Shown: positions 48,052-56,785 of the stretch, piece after piece
Layout of the letters: each line of letters opens with the position of its first letter
How positions within the stretch are numbered: the stretch's first letter is position 1
NCBI RefSeq assembly: GCF_014647795.1
Contig: NZ_BMPW01000029.1
Span: forward strand, 36,653 to 100,652
Direction of reading: 5' to 3'
Source: Actinoplanes campanulatus
GTDB lineage: Bacteria > Actinomycetota > Actinomycetes > Mycobacteriales > Micromonosporaceae
DNA: 64,000 bases
Translations under genes and position numbers: made by a program
Notes under the pieces: generated by a model
Database searches by the model: none
The model's input: only the letters and a program-made list of their open reading frames with translations
Told to the model about the DNA's origin: nothing

Positions 48052-49128
48052 TCAGCCCGGGTGACCGGCCAGTTCCAGCGCGTACCGCGGGAACCAACGG
48101 CCGGCCGGCGGTGAGCCGGCGGTGCAGGCGCCGTCGGACTCGCCCGGCCGCTTGATCCACAGGTACGCGTCGACGAGCGGATGCCCGGTCTCGACCGTCG
48201 GCGGCGTACCGAGGGCCCGGCCCGGCGGGTTGCACCAGTGCCGGTCGCCGGCGCCCATCTGCGCCGGCCCGTTGCCGTTGCGGCTGGTGTCGACCACGAA
48301 GTGCGCGCCGCCGAGCAGCCCCGACAGCGCCGTCCCGTACGCGATGTTGTCCGGCGTGCTCTCGAAGTTGGCGACGTTGAGCGCGAAGCCGTTCGCCCGG
48401 TCGATGCCCGCGGCCCGCAGGGCCGGCGCCATCCGGCCCGCCTCGACCCAGGTCGGGTTGCCGGCGTCGAGGTAGACCCGCACGCCCGGCACAGCACGGA
48501 ACGCGTCGACGGCGGCGCCGAGCAACCGGTAGCGTTCGGCCGCCGCGGCCGCGGGAAGGCAGCCGTCGACGGCCTGCGCGACGGCGTCCGGCTCGAGCAC
48601 GACGATCGCCCGATGGCCGGCGAGCGCCGCCGCGAGGGCGCCGACCCACCGCCGGTACGCGCCGGCGTCACGCGCGCCGCCGGCGGAGTGACCCGAGCAG
48701 TCGCGCTGGGGAAGGTAGTACACGGAGAGCACCGGCACCTGGCCGGCCGCGCCGGCCTCGCGGACCAGGCGGCGGGCGCGGTCGGCGTACCCGGATGCCT
48801 CGTCGGTAAACCAGGTGGCCGTCGGCTGCTCGGCGATCCGGCGGATCGCCGCGGCCTCGCCGGTGCGTCCGGCGGCCTCGAGGCCGCGCAGGTGATCTAC
48901 GGCCAGCCCGGTGCGTTCGACGAACAACGGCCAGCCGGCGAGCCGTCCGGTCGGGGCAGCATCGGAACCCCTCGCATCCGGTGTCGGCCCGCCGGCCCCC
49001 GCCCGGTCCGTCGCGTCCCCCTTCGCGACGAACCAGGCGGCTGCGCCGAGCAGCAGCACGGCGCAGAGTGCGGCCGCCACCAGGAGTGGGCGGCGGCCGC
49101 GTGGCCGCATCAGGGCATGGCGCGCCAT
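48052..49128 (-). CDS. Glycoside hydrolase family 6 protein of the csl operon
   Basis: 358 residues: an N-terminal membrane anchor or signal (LLVAAALCAVLLLGAAAWFV) and a GH6 domain (about 60-355) with SVYYLPQRDCSGHSAGG, VVLEPDAVA (catalytic-region Asp), YLDAGNPTWV, NVANFEST, DTSRNGNGP and YLWIKRPGESDG. GH6 enzymes cleave beta-1,4-glucans by inversion. It follows glxA by 3 nt, matching the cslA-glxA-cslZ arrangement of streptomycetes, where the hydrolase is thought to process the glycan laid down at hyphal tips. Confidence 0.93.
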   Translation of the reverse strand: MARHALMRPRGRRPLLVAAALCAVLLLGAAAWFVAKGDATDRAGAGGPTPDARGSDAAPTGRLAGWPLFVERTGLAVDHLRGLEAAGRTGEAAAIRRIAEQPTATWFTDEASGYADRARRLVREAGAAGQVPVLSVYYLPQRDCSGHSAGGARDAGAYRRWVGALAAALAGHRAIVVLEPDAVAQAVDGCLPAAAAAERYRLLGAAVDAFRAVPGVRVYLDAGNPTWVEAGRMAPALRAAGIDRANGFALNVANFESTPDNIAYGTALSGLLGGAHFVVDTSRNGNGPAQMGAGDRHWCNPPGRALGTPPTVETGHPLVDAYLWIKRPGESDGACTAGSPPAGRWFPRYALELAGHPG

Positions 49129-49131
49129 CGG

Positions 49132-51081
49132 TCAGAGCACCTGCACCCAGCGGCCGACCGACGGCACGCCCTTGTCGTCGACCAGGTACAGCAGGTACCA
49201 GCCGGAGGGCACCAGGCCCTTGGCCTTCGGGACGGACAGGGCCAGACCACCCGGCACGGGGGTGATGTCAAGGGCGACCGAGCGCTGGTCGACGTCGGTC
49301 ACGTGGGTGACGGCGCTGGGCCGCATGAGCCGGGCGGCGCGGATGCGGCCCGCGTCGGCGGTCGTGAACGTGACGGTGGTGCCCCGCTGGACCGCGGCGG
49401 GCCCCTCGGCCACGGTGGGCCGGTCACCCTTGAACAGATACGGCGGGGAGTAGACCTCGATCCGCTGCTCGAAGGTGCCGGGGTTCTTGCCGGAGGGGTC
49501 GTAGAGCGGGTCGCTGCCCATGGTGATGACCCGGCCGTCGGGCAGCAGGATCGCCTCGGAGTGGTAGTTGCGGCCGATGGTGGAGTCGGCGGCGCGGGCG
49601 AAGCTGTTGCTGGCGGGGTGGTAGATCTGCGCGTTGAACAGGTCGCTGCGGGTCTTGCCCTGGTATTCGCCGCCGCGGTAGCCGGAGGAGCCGCCGGTGG
49701 TGAGGACGGTGTCGTCGGGCAGGAGCACGGTGCTGAGGTAGCGGGCGGGTTCGGGCAGGTCGGGGCCGGGTCGGTAGGTGGGTTTGGGTTCGTCGAGGTC
49801 GGCGATGGCGGTGCGGGCGGTGGAGACGGGTGATTCGCCGATCTCGCCGCCGCCGAAGATCATGACCTTCTGGTCCTGTGCGGGTGCGAGCAGGACGGAG
49901 GAGCTGGTTTCGGTCATGCGGGGGTAGGACAGCCCGGGGACGGTCTGGAAGCGGTTGTCGGTGAGGTCCCAGAGCCCGGGGGTACGGCCCTCGGTGTCGG
50001 AGCCGTAGCCGGAGTTGGAGCCGGAGAAGAAGAGCCGGCCGTCCTGCATGAGGTGCAGCCCGGGGTAGGTGGGGAATACCCGCTTGAGCTCGGGCGCGTC
50101 GACCCAGCGCCGCTGACCGGCGAGGTAGCGCTCGTTGTTGCCGGGCAGCATCCGGCCGAACCCGTCGAGGCCGGAGACGGCCAGGACGTCGCCGTTCGGG
50201 GTCTCGGCGAGGGTCGGATACCAGCGGGGCTTCACCATGTTGCCGGTGCGGATGTAGCGCTCGGTGTTCGGGTCGAACTCGTACGACGTGTTGTCGCCGC
50301 CGTACTCCTGCTTTTCCCGGGTGATCTTGTCGGCGAGGCCGTAGAGGTTGCGCCGGTCATCGCCGGTGAGGCCGGCCAGGGCGTACTGGGCGGGGCCGCG
50401 GACGATGGCGGTGTCGCCGGCGAGCTCGGCGTCGACCCACACCTCAGCCTCGCCGGCGTGCGTCATCACCTCGTCGCCGTGCTTCATGGTGACGGCGGCG
50501 GGAACGGTGACGTCGGCGCGGGTCAGGTACGCGAAACCGTTCTCGCCGGTCAGCCGGGTGCCCTTGGGGAAGAACCGCGGCCCGCCGACGGCGGACTCGT
50601 TCTTGATCTTCATGACGCCCGCGGCGTTGGCGATGTCCTTCTCGAGGACCTCGTACGACTTGGTGCCGCCGGCGACGAGCAGGTTGCCGTTGGCGAGGAA
50701 CGTGTGTCCCGCGCAGAACACGTCGGTGGGGGTGGGCACCTCGGTGAACTTGTCGTGTGCGGGGTCGTAGAGCACGGTGCGGAAGGTGCCGGCCTCGAAG
50801 TTCTCCCGGTTGTTGCCGCTGCCGGCGATGATCAGGACCTTGCCGGTGTGCAGCAGCGCGGCGTGGATCGCGTTGACCCGGAAGTCGGCCGGCACCGGAA
50901 GGCGCGACCAGTATCCGTGCTTCTGCGTGTAGGGCAGCCGGCTGATCTGGAACTCGTGCAGCTTCTCGGCGCCGAAGACCACCATGGGCCGGTTGACGAC
51001 GGCGAGGACCGTCAGGACCACGAGGGTGACGAACCCGCTGAGCAGGCGGCGGGCCGCGGTCGGGCGGGGGCGGGGACTCAT
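49132..51081 (-). CDS. glxA: GlxA, mononuclear copper-radical oxidase
   Basis: 649 residues, close to the 645 of Streptomyces GlxA. An N-terminal TM anchor (LLSGFVTLVVLTVLAVV) is followed by a galactose-oxidase-type Kelch propeller and a C-terminal Ig-like domain. By motif comparison with galactose oxidase, all copper-site residues are present: the cross-linking Cys (VFCAGH), its partner Tyr (RWYPTL), the Tyr-His pair (GRNYHSEAILLPDGRV) and the C-terminal His (AVTHVTDVDQR). It oxidises a glycan alcohol to an aldehyde with H2O2 release. Its ATG overlaps the cslA stop by 4 nt. Confidence 0.96.
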   Translation of the reverse strand: MSPRPRPTAARRLLSGFVTLVVLTVLAVVNRPMVVFGAEKLHEFQISRLPYTQKHGYWSRLPVPADFRVNAIHAALLHTGKVLIIAGSGNNRENFEAGTFRTVLYDPAHDKFTEVPTPTDVFCAGHTFLANGNLLVAGGTKSYEVLEKDIANAAGVMKIKNESAVGGPRFFPKGTRLTGENGFAYLTRADVTVPAAVTMKHGDEVMTHAGEAEVWVDAELAGDTAIVRGPAQYALAGLTGDDRRNLYGLADKITREKQEYGGDNTSYEFDPNTERYIRTGNMVKPRWYPTLAETPNGDVLAVSGLDGFGRMLPGNNERYLAGQRRWVDAPELKRVFPTYPGLHLMQDGRLFFSGSNSGYGSDTEGRTPGLWDLTDNRFQTVPGLSYPRMTETSSSVLLAPAQDQKVMIFGGGEIGESPVSTARTAIADLDEPKPTYRPGPDLPEPARYLSTVLLPDDTVLTTGGSSGYRGGEYQGKTRSDLFNAQIYHPASNSFARAADSTIGRNYHSEAILLPDGRVITMGSDPLYDPSGKNPGTFEQRIEVYSPPYLFKGDRPTVAEGPAAVQRGTTVTFTTADAGRIRAARLMRPSAVTHVTDVDQRSVALDITPVPGGLALSVPKAKGLVPSGWYLLYLVDDKGVPSVGRWVQVL

Positions 51082-52976
51082 GTGTGCGACTCCACGGTTA
51101 GGGCGGGCCTGGTGGCGCCGGCGTCGGCGCTCGTGCGGTCGGATCCGGCGGGGCGGGACGGGACGCGGCGGCGACGCCGGTCCTGTACCAGCCAGATGGC
51201 CGGCGGCAGGAGACAGATGACCAGGTTGAGGGCGGGCCACAGCCACATCGCGCCGTGCACGTGGCCGGCGAACGGGGCGATGACCAGCAGCGCGGCGAAG
51301 AACGCCGCCCAGCGCAGGCTCTGCCGGAAGGTGAGCAGCCGGTCCGGGCTGGCCGAGTCGCCCTTGGGCGTCACCACGAACTTGCTGTTGCGGCGCAGCA
51401 GCGCGCCGAGGAACGACGACACGTAGATCGGCGTGGAGAGCGTCGACACCAGCATGCCGGCCAGGCCGGACGAGCCGGCCTCCTCGTGCGGACTGACGTT
51501 GTGACGCCGGTTCCAGACGTAGAGGCCGACCTGGAAGAGCGCGGCGTCCACGTAGAGCATCAGCCACACCTCCTGCGGCACCTGCACACCCTTCGCACCC
51601 AGCACCAGGTAGCAGGCGGCGTTCACCGCGCCGAGCAGCCAGGCGAGTGCGGTGAGCGGGTAGTAGGAGGTGAGCAGGGCGTAGTGCAGGCCGCGGCGGA
51701 AGCCGAGGCTCCACATGAACCTGGCGAAGGAGGTGACCACGACCTCGTCGGTGCCGCGTGACCAGCGGTGCTGCTGGCTGAAGTAGTCGGTCCAGGAGGA
51801 CGGACCCTCGCCGACGGCAAGCACGTCCGGGGTGTAGACCGAGCGCCAACGCTTGCCGGTCTGCGGGTTGCGTCCACTGTGCACCGCGAGGCTGGTCGCC
51901 ATGTCCTCGGTGATGGAGTCCTGCAGGCCGCCGATGCCGCGTAGGGCGCTGATGCGTACGGCGTTGTTGGTGCCGACGAGCATGGAGACGCCGAGGCTGT
52001 TGCCGGCGCGCTGCAGCAGGGAGTGGAAGAGGTACTGCTGTGACTCGGCCCAGCGGGTGACGACGTTGTCGTAGTTGCCGTAGATCTGGGGTCCGACGAC
52101 GAAGGCGACGTCCGGGTCGCGGAAATAGCCGAGGAGGCGTTCGCAGAAGTTCGGCAGCGGCACGTGGTCCGGGTCGACGGAGACGAACACGTCGTAGTCG
52201 TCGCCGTTGGCGTCGACCCAGGAGTTGTAGTTGCCGTGTTTGGTCTTGGCCTTGAAGGCGCCAGCGGGGGTGTTGTAGTCGGGTCGGCCCTTGCGGCTGA
52301 AGTGGTTGACGCCGAGGCGCGAGCACATCTCGCGCACCTGTTCGTCGTCACCCTCGTCGAGCAGCCACACGTCGTACCGGCCGGGGTGGCGGACCTGGAG
52401 GGCGGCGCGCAGGGTGCGCTCGACCATCTCCACGGGCTCCTTGCCCGGCACGATGGTGGTCAGGAACGCCACCCGCAGGTCGGCCTGCGGCACCACGGGG
52501 ACCGGGTCGCGGGCCCACAGGGTTGCCAGGCACAGCGTGACGACGTTGACCAGCCGGAACAGCTCGATCAGCGCGGTCGCCACGATCATGACGATCGTCG
52601 CCGCGTACAGCCCGGGGTGCAGGGTGCGCTCCGGAACCTCGATCGAGGAGAGCAGCCAGGCGAAGAAGGTGCTCTCGAACGCGAAGGCGAAGAGCGTGAT
52701 CAGCACCGTGGAGATCGGCCGGCGGCGGGCCAGGGGCCGCATCTCGACCTTGTACCCGTGTGCCGGCGCGTGCCGGGCCTGGCCGGCCAGGACGCTGAAG
52801 CCGGCGTAGTCGTAGCCGCCGTCGGGGATGGCCATCGTGGCGTCGTCGCCCGGGTCGGGGAGCGATGTGCCGGTCCGATCGTCGTCCAGACCGGCGGGCG
52901 CGCCCGCGGTCGAGTTCATCGGTACGGGCGCGGCGGTGCGCTCGGTCCTTCCCGGGGGCATTTCAGTGACACTCAT
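51078..52976 (-). CDS. cslA: CslA, cellulose-synthase-like glycosyltransferase 2
   Basis: About 632 residues. An N-terminal cytoplasmic segment and two TM helices precede the GT2 domain (LRVAFLTTIVPGKEPVEMV; DVWLLDEGDD; the DxD-type VDPDHVP; TED; QQHRW as QxxRW), then about five further TM helices that form the export channel. It makes a beta-linked glycan at hyphal tips with GlxA. The ATG at 52976 is used; an in-frame GTG lies 15 nt earlier. First gene of the operon cslA-glxA-GH6. Confidence 0.95.
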   Translation of the reverse strand: MSVTEMPPGRTERTAAPVPMNSTAGAPAGLDDDRTGTSLPDPGDDATMAIPDGGYDYAGFSVLAGQARHAPAHGYKVEMRPLARRRPISTVLITLFAFAFESTFFAWLLSSIEVPERTLHPGLYAATIVMIVATALIELFRLVNVVTLCLATLWARDPVPVVPQADLRVAFLTTIVPGKEPVEMVERTLRAALQVRHPGRYDVWLLDEGDDEQVREMCSRLGVNHFSRKGRPDYNTPAGAFKAKTKHGNYNSWVDANGDDYDVFVSVDPDHVPLPNFCERLLGYFRDPDVAFVVGPQIYGNYDNVVTRWAESQQYLFHSLLQRAGNSLGVSMLVGTNNAVRISALRGIGGLQDSITEDMATSLAVHSGRNPQTGKRWRSVYTPDVLAVGEGPSSWTDYFSQQHRWSRGTDEVVVTSFARFMWSLGFRRGLHYALLTSYYPLTALAWLLGAVNAACYLVLGAKGVQVPQEVWLMLYVDAALFQVGLYVWNRRHNVSPHEEAGSSGLAGMLVSTLSTPIYVSSFLGALLRRNSKFVVTPKGDSASPDRLLTFRQSLRWAAFFAALLVIAPFAGHVHGAMWLWPALNLVICLLPPAIWLVQDRRRRRVPSRPAGSDRTSADAGATRPALTVESHT

Positions 52977-53703
52977 CGACGGTTCTCTCACCTCGCGGGA
53001 TCTGTTACCGGATGTGACGGGGACGGTAATACCGGTGACCGTCCTTTACGGATCGCCGCTGAAGCCAACCGTGTTCACGCCCGGCAAATGGCGCTCTTCA
53101 ATAGCGCCATTGCGGTTGGGTTCCTGAATGTTTCCCGACAGTTCCACAAGGAGACCGTCGAGCCATAAATTTGAGCCTCGAACGTGATCAGTGACACGTG
53201 ACCGGCGAGTAGTTATATACGCAGCGTGGCGGCGGGTTCTGGTGCAGCGTAGTTGATCAATGTCTTCTCAGGGTGTCGCGCCGCACTTCCGCTATATCCA
53301 GATTGCCCTGGTAGTGGCGCCCCGGCCGTTCAATGCCGTCTGTGTCGGCGCGGTTCGGCCTGACCGTTTCGCGGAAATCGACAGTGGACGGCCGCGCGTG
53401 ACGGCCGTCATGTCCGCGGCGGCGCCAGCCGGCCCCGACCCCGGGCGTCACACGCTGTAACCGTCGTTACGTAAGGCATCCGCCGTTACCACGTTTTAGC
53501 GGCCCCCGAAACATTCTTGGGCTACGCATTCTCGAATGCTCGGTGGCGGCCCGATCGGGGGTCGTCTCCCACTATTCCGAAAGGTTGCCGGCGCGGTCGT
53601 GGGAACGTTAACAATCACGCAGAAGCGGCAACGATGTGACCGAGGGTGATTTACGTGGGTCATCGCGGACCGCCGCCGCCGACTCGGCGGCGGGGGCGGG
53701 GGA
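52977..53703. other. Long leader/intergenic region before cslA
   Basis: Over 700 bp without a convincing gene. It contains the perfect inverted repeat at 53087-53111, a short GTAAC-N4-GTTAC repeat at 53457-53470, an AT-rich patch near 53207-53220 (likely core promoter) and a GC hairpin at 53673-53693. I do not recognise a named riboswitch. Confidence 0.5.
53087..53111 (-). promoter_or_regulatory. Inverted repeat in the cslA upstream region
   Basis: AATGGCGC (53087-53094) and GCGCCATT (53104-53111), perfect, 9-bp spacer, 111-135 bp before the cslA start. It could be an operator or an mRNA-leader hairpin. Confidence 0.5.
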
Positions 53704-54129
53704 GTGCCAGCGCTAATGGGCGATCTTCGCCTGACCGGTCTGCTGATCTGCGACGTGTGTGGGCGACGGCTGTCGGGGCATTGGGTGAACAACCGGGCTG
53801 GCTACCGCTGCCGGCACGGGCATACCAGCGCTCAACCGGCTTCCGGGGATGCGCCGCGCTGGGTGTACCGGTCAGAGGCTCGCCTCGTCGAGGACCTGAT
53901 CGCCTCGAACCCGGAACTGGGCGGCCTGGCGGATGCGGGCGATGTCGCGGCGTATCCGAGGGCGCGGGACATGGTGGTCGTCTGTGGCCACGGCGCTCCG
54001 GTGCTCGAGGACACCGCCGGCGAGCCCGAAGACCGCCTGGGGTTCAACGTGTCCGAGCACTGCCGGAGGCTCATGTCGGGCCGGGCTGCTCCGCGGAGAA
54101 GGGTTCGGGGCGTTGCTCGATGCGGGTGA
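53704..54129 (+). pseudogene. Remnant of a large serine recombinase (zinc-ribbon part)
   Basis: Reads LRLTGLLICDVCGRRLSGHW...AGYRCRHGHTSA, the recombinase zinc-beta-ribbon domain of large serine integrases/resolvases (Cys pairs CDVC and C...H), followed by RWVYRSEARLVEDL. The catalytic resolvase domain and the first part of the recombinase domain are missing, and the C-terminus is short. A relic of an integrated element; a stretch still open for 141 codons from ATG 53704. Confidence 0.7.
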
Positions 54130-54625
54130 CCCCGATCGATCTCAGCGCGTCCACTGCCGCGGAGCGGACGGCCGGCCCGTCGGGTAGCGGGGTGTGCACG
54201 TGAACCGTGTTCTGCCTGCTCATTGGCTCAACATCGAACACCACGTCGGTGCCGTCCCCGAGCACGTGTCGGAGCCGCTCGACGAAGTCTCGGAAGTGTC
54301 CAGGAGCCACCAGGTCGGTGCACACGACGGTGGTGACCGTCCGTTCGAGCGGCGGCTGGGGCAGGGTCGTCCAGATCCGGGCCTGGTACCAGTCCGGCCT
54401 GGCGTTCGCGTGCCGCAGCAGAGCCAGGCAGAACCAGCCGACGGCGGCGACGGCGAGGAGGGCGACGGCGACCGTGGCCGGTGTTCCTATCCTCTGCCAG
54501 GGCTTCAAGACGACGAAGAACGGCGCCACCATCACCGCTAGGAGGGCGAAGAACATGGTGCGCGCGATGCGGCGGTTCGTGGCAGGCCCTGGATTCTCCG
54601 ACCCGTCGGTCTCGGCACCGTCCAC
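54071..54625 (-). CDS. Membrane protein of unknown function
   Basis: 184 residues from GTG 54625 with AAGGAG 7 nt upstream. Two helices (about 24-42 and 50-68), then a cytoplasmic domain of about 110 residues (TVTTVVCTDLVAPGHFRDFVERLRHVL, SRQNTVHVHTPLPDG). No family recognised. Its 3' end overlaps the recombinase remnant by 59 nt on the other strand. Confidence 0.65.
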   Translation of the reverse strand: MDGAETDGSENPGPATNRRIARTMFFALLAVMVAPFFVVLKPWQRIGTPATVAVALLAVAAVGWFCLALLRHANARPDWYQARIWTTLPQPPLERTVTTVVCTDLVAPGHFRDFVERLRHVLGDGTDVVFDVEPMSRQNTVHVHTPLPDGPAVRSAAVDALRSIGVTRIEQRPEPFSAEQPGPT

Positions 54626-54682
54626 AGTCGGTCTCCTTCCACGGCCCCCACTCGGCGGGAGCCTAGTTGTAGCAGGCCCATT

Positions 54683-54790
54683 GTGTCTCGGTTACGGCCG
54701 GGGCCCGGCCTGCACCAGCTGCGGCTGCTGGTGCGCCCGGACACGGTGCTGCGCCGGCAGCGTGACCTCGCCGCCGCCTCTGCCGGACGC
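54683..54790 (+). pseudogene. Scrap of an IS integrase/transposase
   Basis: GLHQLRLLVRPDTVLRRQRDL matches the segment RLLVRPDTVLRWHRDL found in actinomycete IS integrase-catalytic-region transposases. Only about 30 codons survive and the WH pair has become RQ. The rest of 54626-54864 shows nothing else. Confidence 0.55.
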
Positions 54791-54864
54791 ACCTCGATGG
54801 CGATTACCTCGCCTGGAACACAATCCGATGGCGCGGAAAACTCGTTGGCAACGGACAGCCGCGT

Positions 54865-55611
54865 TCACCGCCGCTCCAGGAATGCCTGCATCGCCCGCTG
54901 AGCCTCCGGGCTGGCGAACAGCGCGGCCGAGCGCTGCGCGGCCTGCTCCCCGTCCCGATCGATGCGGCTGACCAGGTCGCTGGTGAGCAGCCGTTTGGTT
55001 TCTGCGAGTCCCTGCGGGCTGCCCTTGACCAGTTCGGTGAGGGCCTCGGCGACCGCGGCCGCTAGTTCGTCGTCCGGCACGCAGCGGGTGACCAGGCCGA
55101 TAGCGGCGGCCTCGGCGGCGTCGAACGTGCGGCCGGACAGGAAGATGTCGGCCGCCGCCCGCGGTGCAAGGCGCGGCAGCAGACTCAACGAGATCGCAGA
55201 CGGGGCGAGCCCGAGCCGCACTTCGGTGAGCGCGAACGTGACCGAGTCCGCGGCGATCACGATGTCGGCCGCGCCGACCAGACCGAGGCCGCCGGCGCGA
55301 ACCGGGCCGGCCAACTCGACGACCACCGGCTTGGGCAAGGTGGCGATCTGCCGCTGGAGACGGACGATCTCACGCGGCCCGTCACTGCTCAGACCCTGGC
55401 GCGCCTCGGCGAGATCGGCACCCGCGCAAAACACCCGCCCGCTGGACCGCACCAGGACGACACGCACGTCGGGATCCTGCTCGGCAGCAGCCAGGCGACT
55501 GCTGAACTCGGCCATCAACTGCCTGCTCAGCGCGTTGCGGTTGTGCGGGCTGTCCAACGTGACCGTGACAACGCCACCGGCGATGCTCGAATGGACAAGC
55601 GAAGAGGTCAA
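54865..55611 (-). CDS. Enoyl-CoA hydratase/isomerase
   Basis: 248 residues of the crotonase fold: NALSRQLM, oxyanion-hole segments RVFCAGADLAE and GPVRAGGLGLVGAADIVIA, and the C-terminal helical lobe. The second catalytic Glu region reads TEVRLGLAP. Starts at TTG 55611 (AGGGA 8 nt upstream), 13 nt after the dehydrogenase stop. By position it hydrates the unsaturated carboxylated acyl-CoA made by the operon, like AtuE or MenB-like hydratases of leucine/terpene breakdown. Confidence 0.9.
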   Translation of the reverse strand: MTSSLVHSSIAGGVVTVTLDSPHNRNALSRQLMAEFSSRLAAAEQDPDVRVVLVRSSGRVFCAGADLAEARQGLSSDGPREIVRLQRQIATLPKPVVVELAGPVRAGGLGLVGAADIVIAADSVTFALTEVRLGLAPSAISLSLLPRLAPRAAADIFLSGRTFDAAEAAAIGLVTRCVPDDELAAAVAEALTELVKGSPQGLAETKRLLTSDLVSRIDRDGEQAAQRSAALFASPEAQRAMQAFLERR

Positions 55612-55624
55612 CGCGAGATCCCTA

Positions 55625-56785
55625 TCAGTACGAGCGGGGAAGCTTGAGGGAGAACTGGGCGATGAAGTTGAGCGCCATCTCGCGGCTGACCGGCGCGATC
55701 CGGGACAGCCGTACGTTGGCCAGGGCTTGAACGAGGCCGTACTCGACGGCCAGCCCGTTGCCGCCGTGGGTTTGGATCGCCTGGTCGACCGCTTTGCAGG
55801 CCACCTCACCGGCGGCGTACTTGGCCATGTTCGCCGCCTCCCCGGCCGCTTGCAGATCACCCGCCGCGTCGAGTGCGGCGGCCTTCTGCGTCAGCAGGCG
55901 CGCCGCCTCGATCTCGACGTGGATCTGAGCCAGCGGATGGGCGATCGCCTGGTGCGTGCCGATCGGGGCACCCCAGACCTCGCGCTCTCTCGCGTAGTCG
56001 ACGGCCTTGCGTAGCGCCCACCGGGCGGTGCCGGTGGCCTGCGACGCCGCCATGATCCGTTCCGGGTTGAGGCCGGCGAACAGCTGGTCGAGGCCGGCGT
56101 CCTCTTGACCGACGAGCGCGTCGGCGGGCAGCCGGACGTCGTCGAAGAACAGGCTGAACTGCTTCTCGGGGGAGACCAGGCCGGTCTCGATCGGCTGGTG
56201 GACGAACCGGTGCGCGTCGGTGGGCACCATGAAGAGCGCGGGTTTGAGCTTGCCGGTACGCGCGTCCTCGGTACGCCCGACCACCAGGACGTGACCGGCC
56301 TCGTCCACCCCGCTGATGTAGGTCTTACGGCCGGTCAGCACCCAGTCGCTGCCGTCGCGGTGGGCCCGGGTGATGATCTGGTGCGAGTTCGAGCCGGCAT
56401 CCGGCTCGGTGATGCCGAAGGCGTAGCGGGCCTCACCGGTGGCCAGGCCCGGTAGCCACCGCTGTTTCTGCTCGTCGGTGCCGGAGCGGGCGATGATCGT
56501 GCCGACGATGGCCGGCGAGACGACCAGCAGCAGCAGGGGACAGCCGGCGGTCGCCAGCTCTTCCACGACAGCGGCGAGGTCACCGATGTCGCCGCCTCCT
56601 CCGCCGTACTCCTCGGGGATCGAGACGCCCAGGTAACCGGCTTTGGCGGCCTCGTCCCACAGCTCGGTGGTTTTGGCGCCGCGGGCCGCGGCCGCGTAGA
56701 AGTACGACTCGCCGTACTTGCGTCCGAGCTGGCGGACCGCAGCGCGCAGGTCGCGCCGTTCCTGAGACTCGACGAAACTGATCAA
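55625..56785 (-). CDS. Acyl-CoA dehydrogenase
   Basis: 386 residues, typical ACAD length. N-terminal helical domain, FAD-binding middle (YAFGITEPDAGSNSHQI; TGRKTYISG), C-terminal helical bundle with ERIMAASQATGTARWAL and QTHGGNGLAVEYGL. It introduces a 2,3-double bond into an acyl-CoA, passing electrons to ETF. The TTG at 56785 overlaps the upstream stop by 4 nt (TTGA) and has GAGGAGG 4-5 nt before it. Confidence 0.93.
   Translation of the reverse strand: MISFVESQERRDLRAAVRQLGRKYGESYFYAAAARGAKTTELWDEAAKAGYLGVSIPEEYGGGGGDIGDLAAVVEELATAGCPLLLLVVSPAIVGTIIARSGTDEQKQRWLPGLATGEARYAFGITEPDAGSNSHQIITRAHRDGSDWVLTGRKTYISGVDEAGHVLVVGRTEDARTGKLKPALFMVPTDAHRFVHQPIETGLVSPEKQFSLFFDDVRLPADALVGQEDAGLDQLFAGLNPERIMAASQATGTARWALRKAVDYAREREVWGAPIGTHQAIAHPLAQIHVEIEAARLLTQKAAALDAAGDLQAAGEAANMAKYAAGEVACKAVDQAIQTHGGNGLAVEYGLVQALANVRLSRIAPVSREMALNFIAQFSLKLPRSY

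Noticed and set aside
51082-52326. Extension of glxA upstream to 52326 in the same frame
   Set aside because: It would run through conserved cslA sequence and add Arg/Pro-rich nonsense; the ATG at 51081 overlaps the cslA stop in the usual way and gives the normal GlxA length.
53257-53460. Short frames on both strands in the cslA upstream region
   Set aside because: Overlap each other antisense, lack ribosome sites and show no conserved motif; treated as non-coding.
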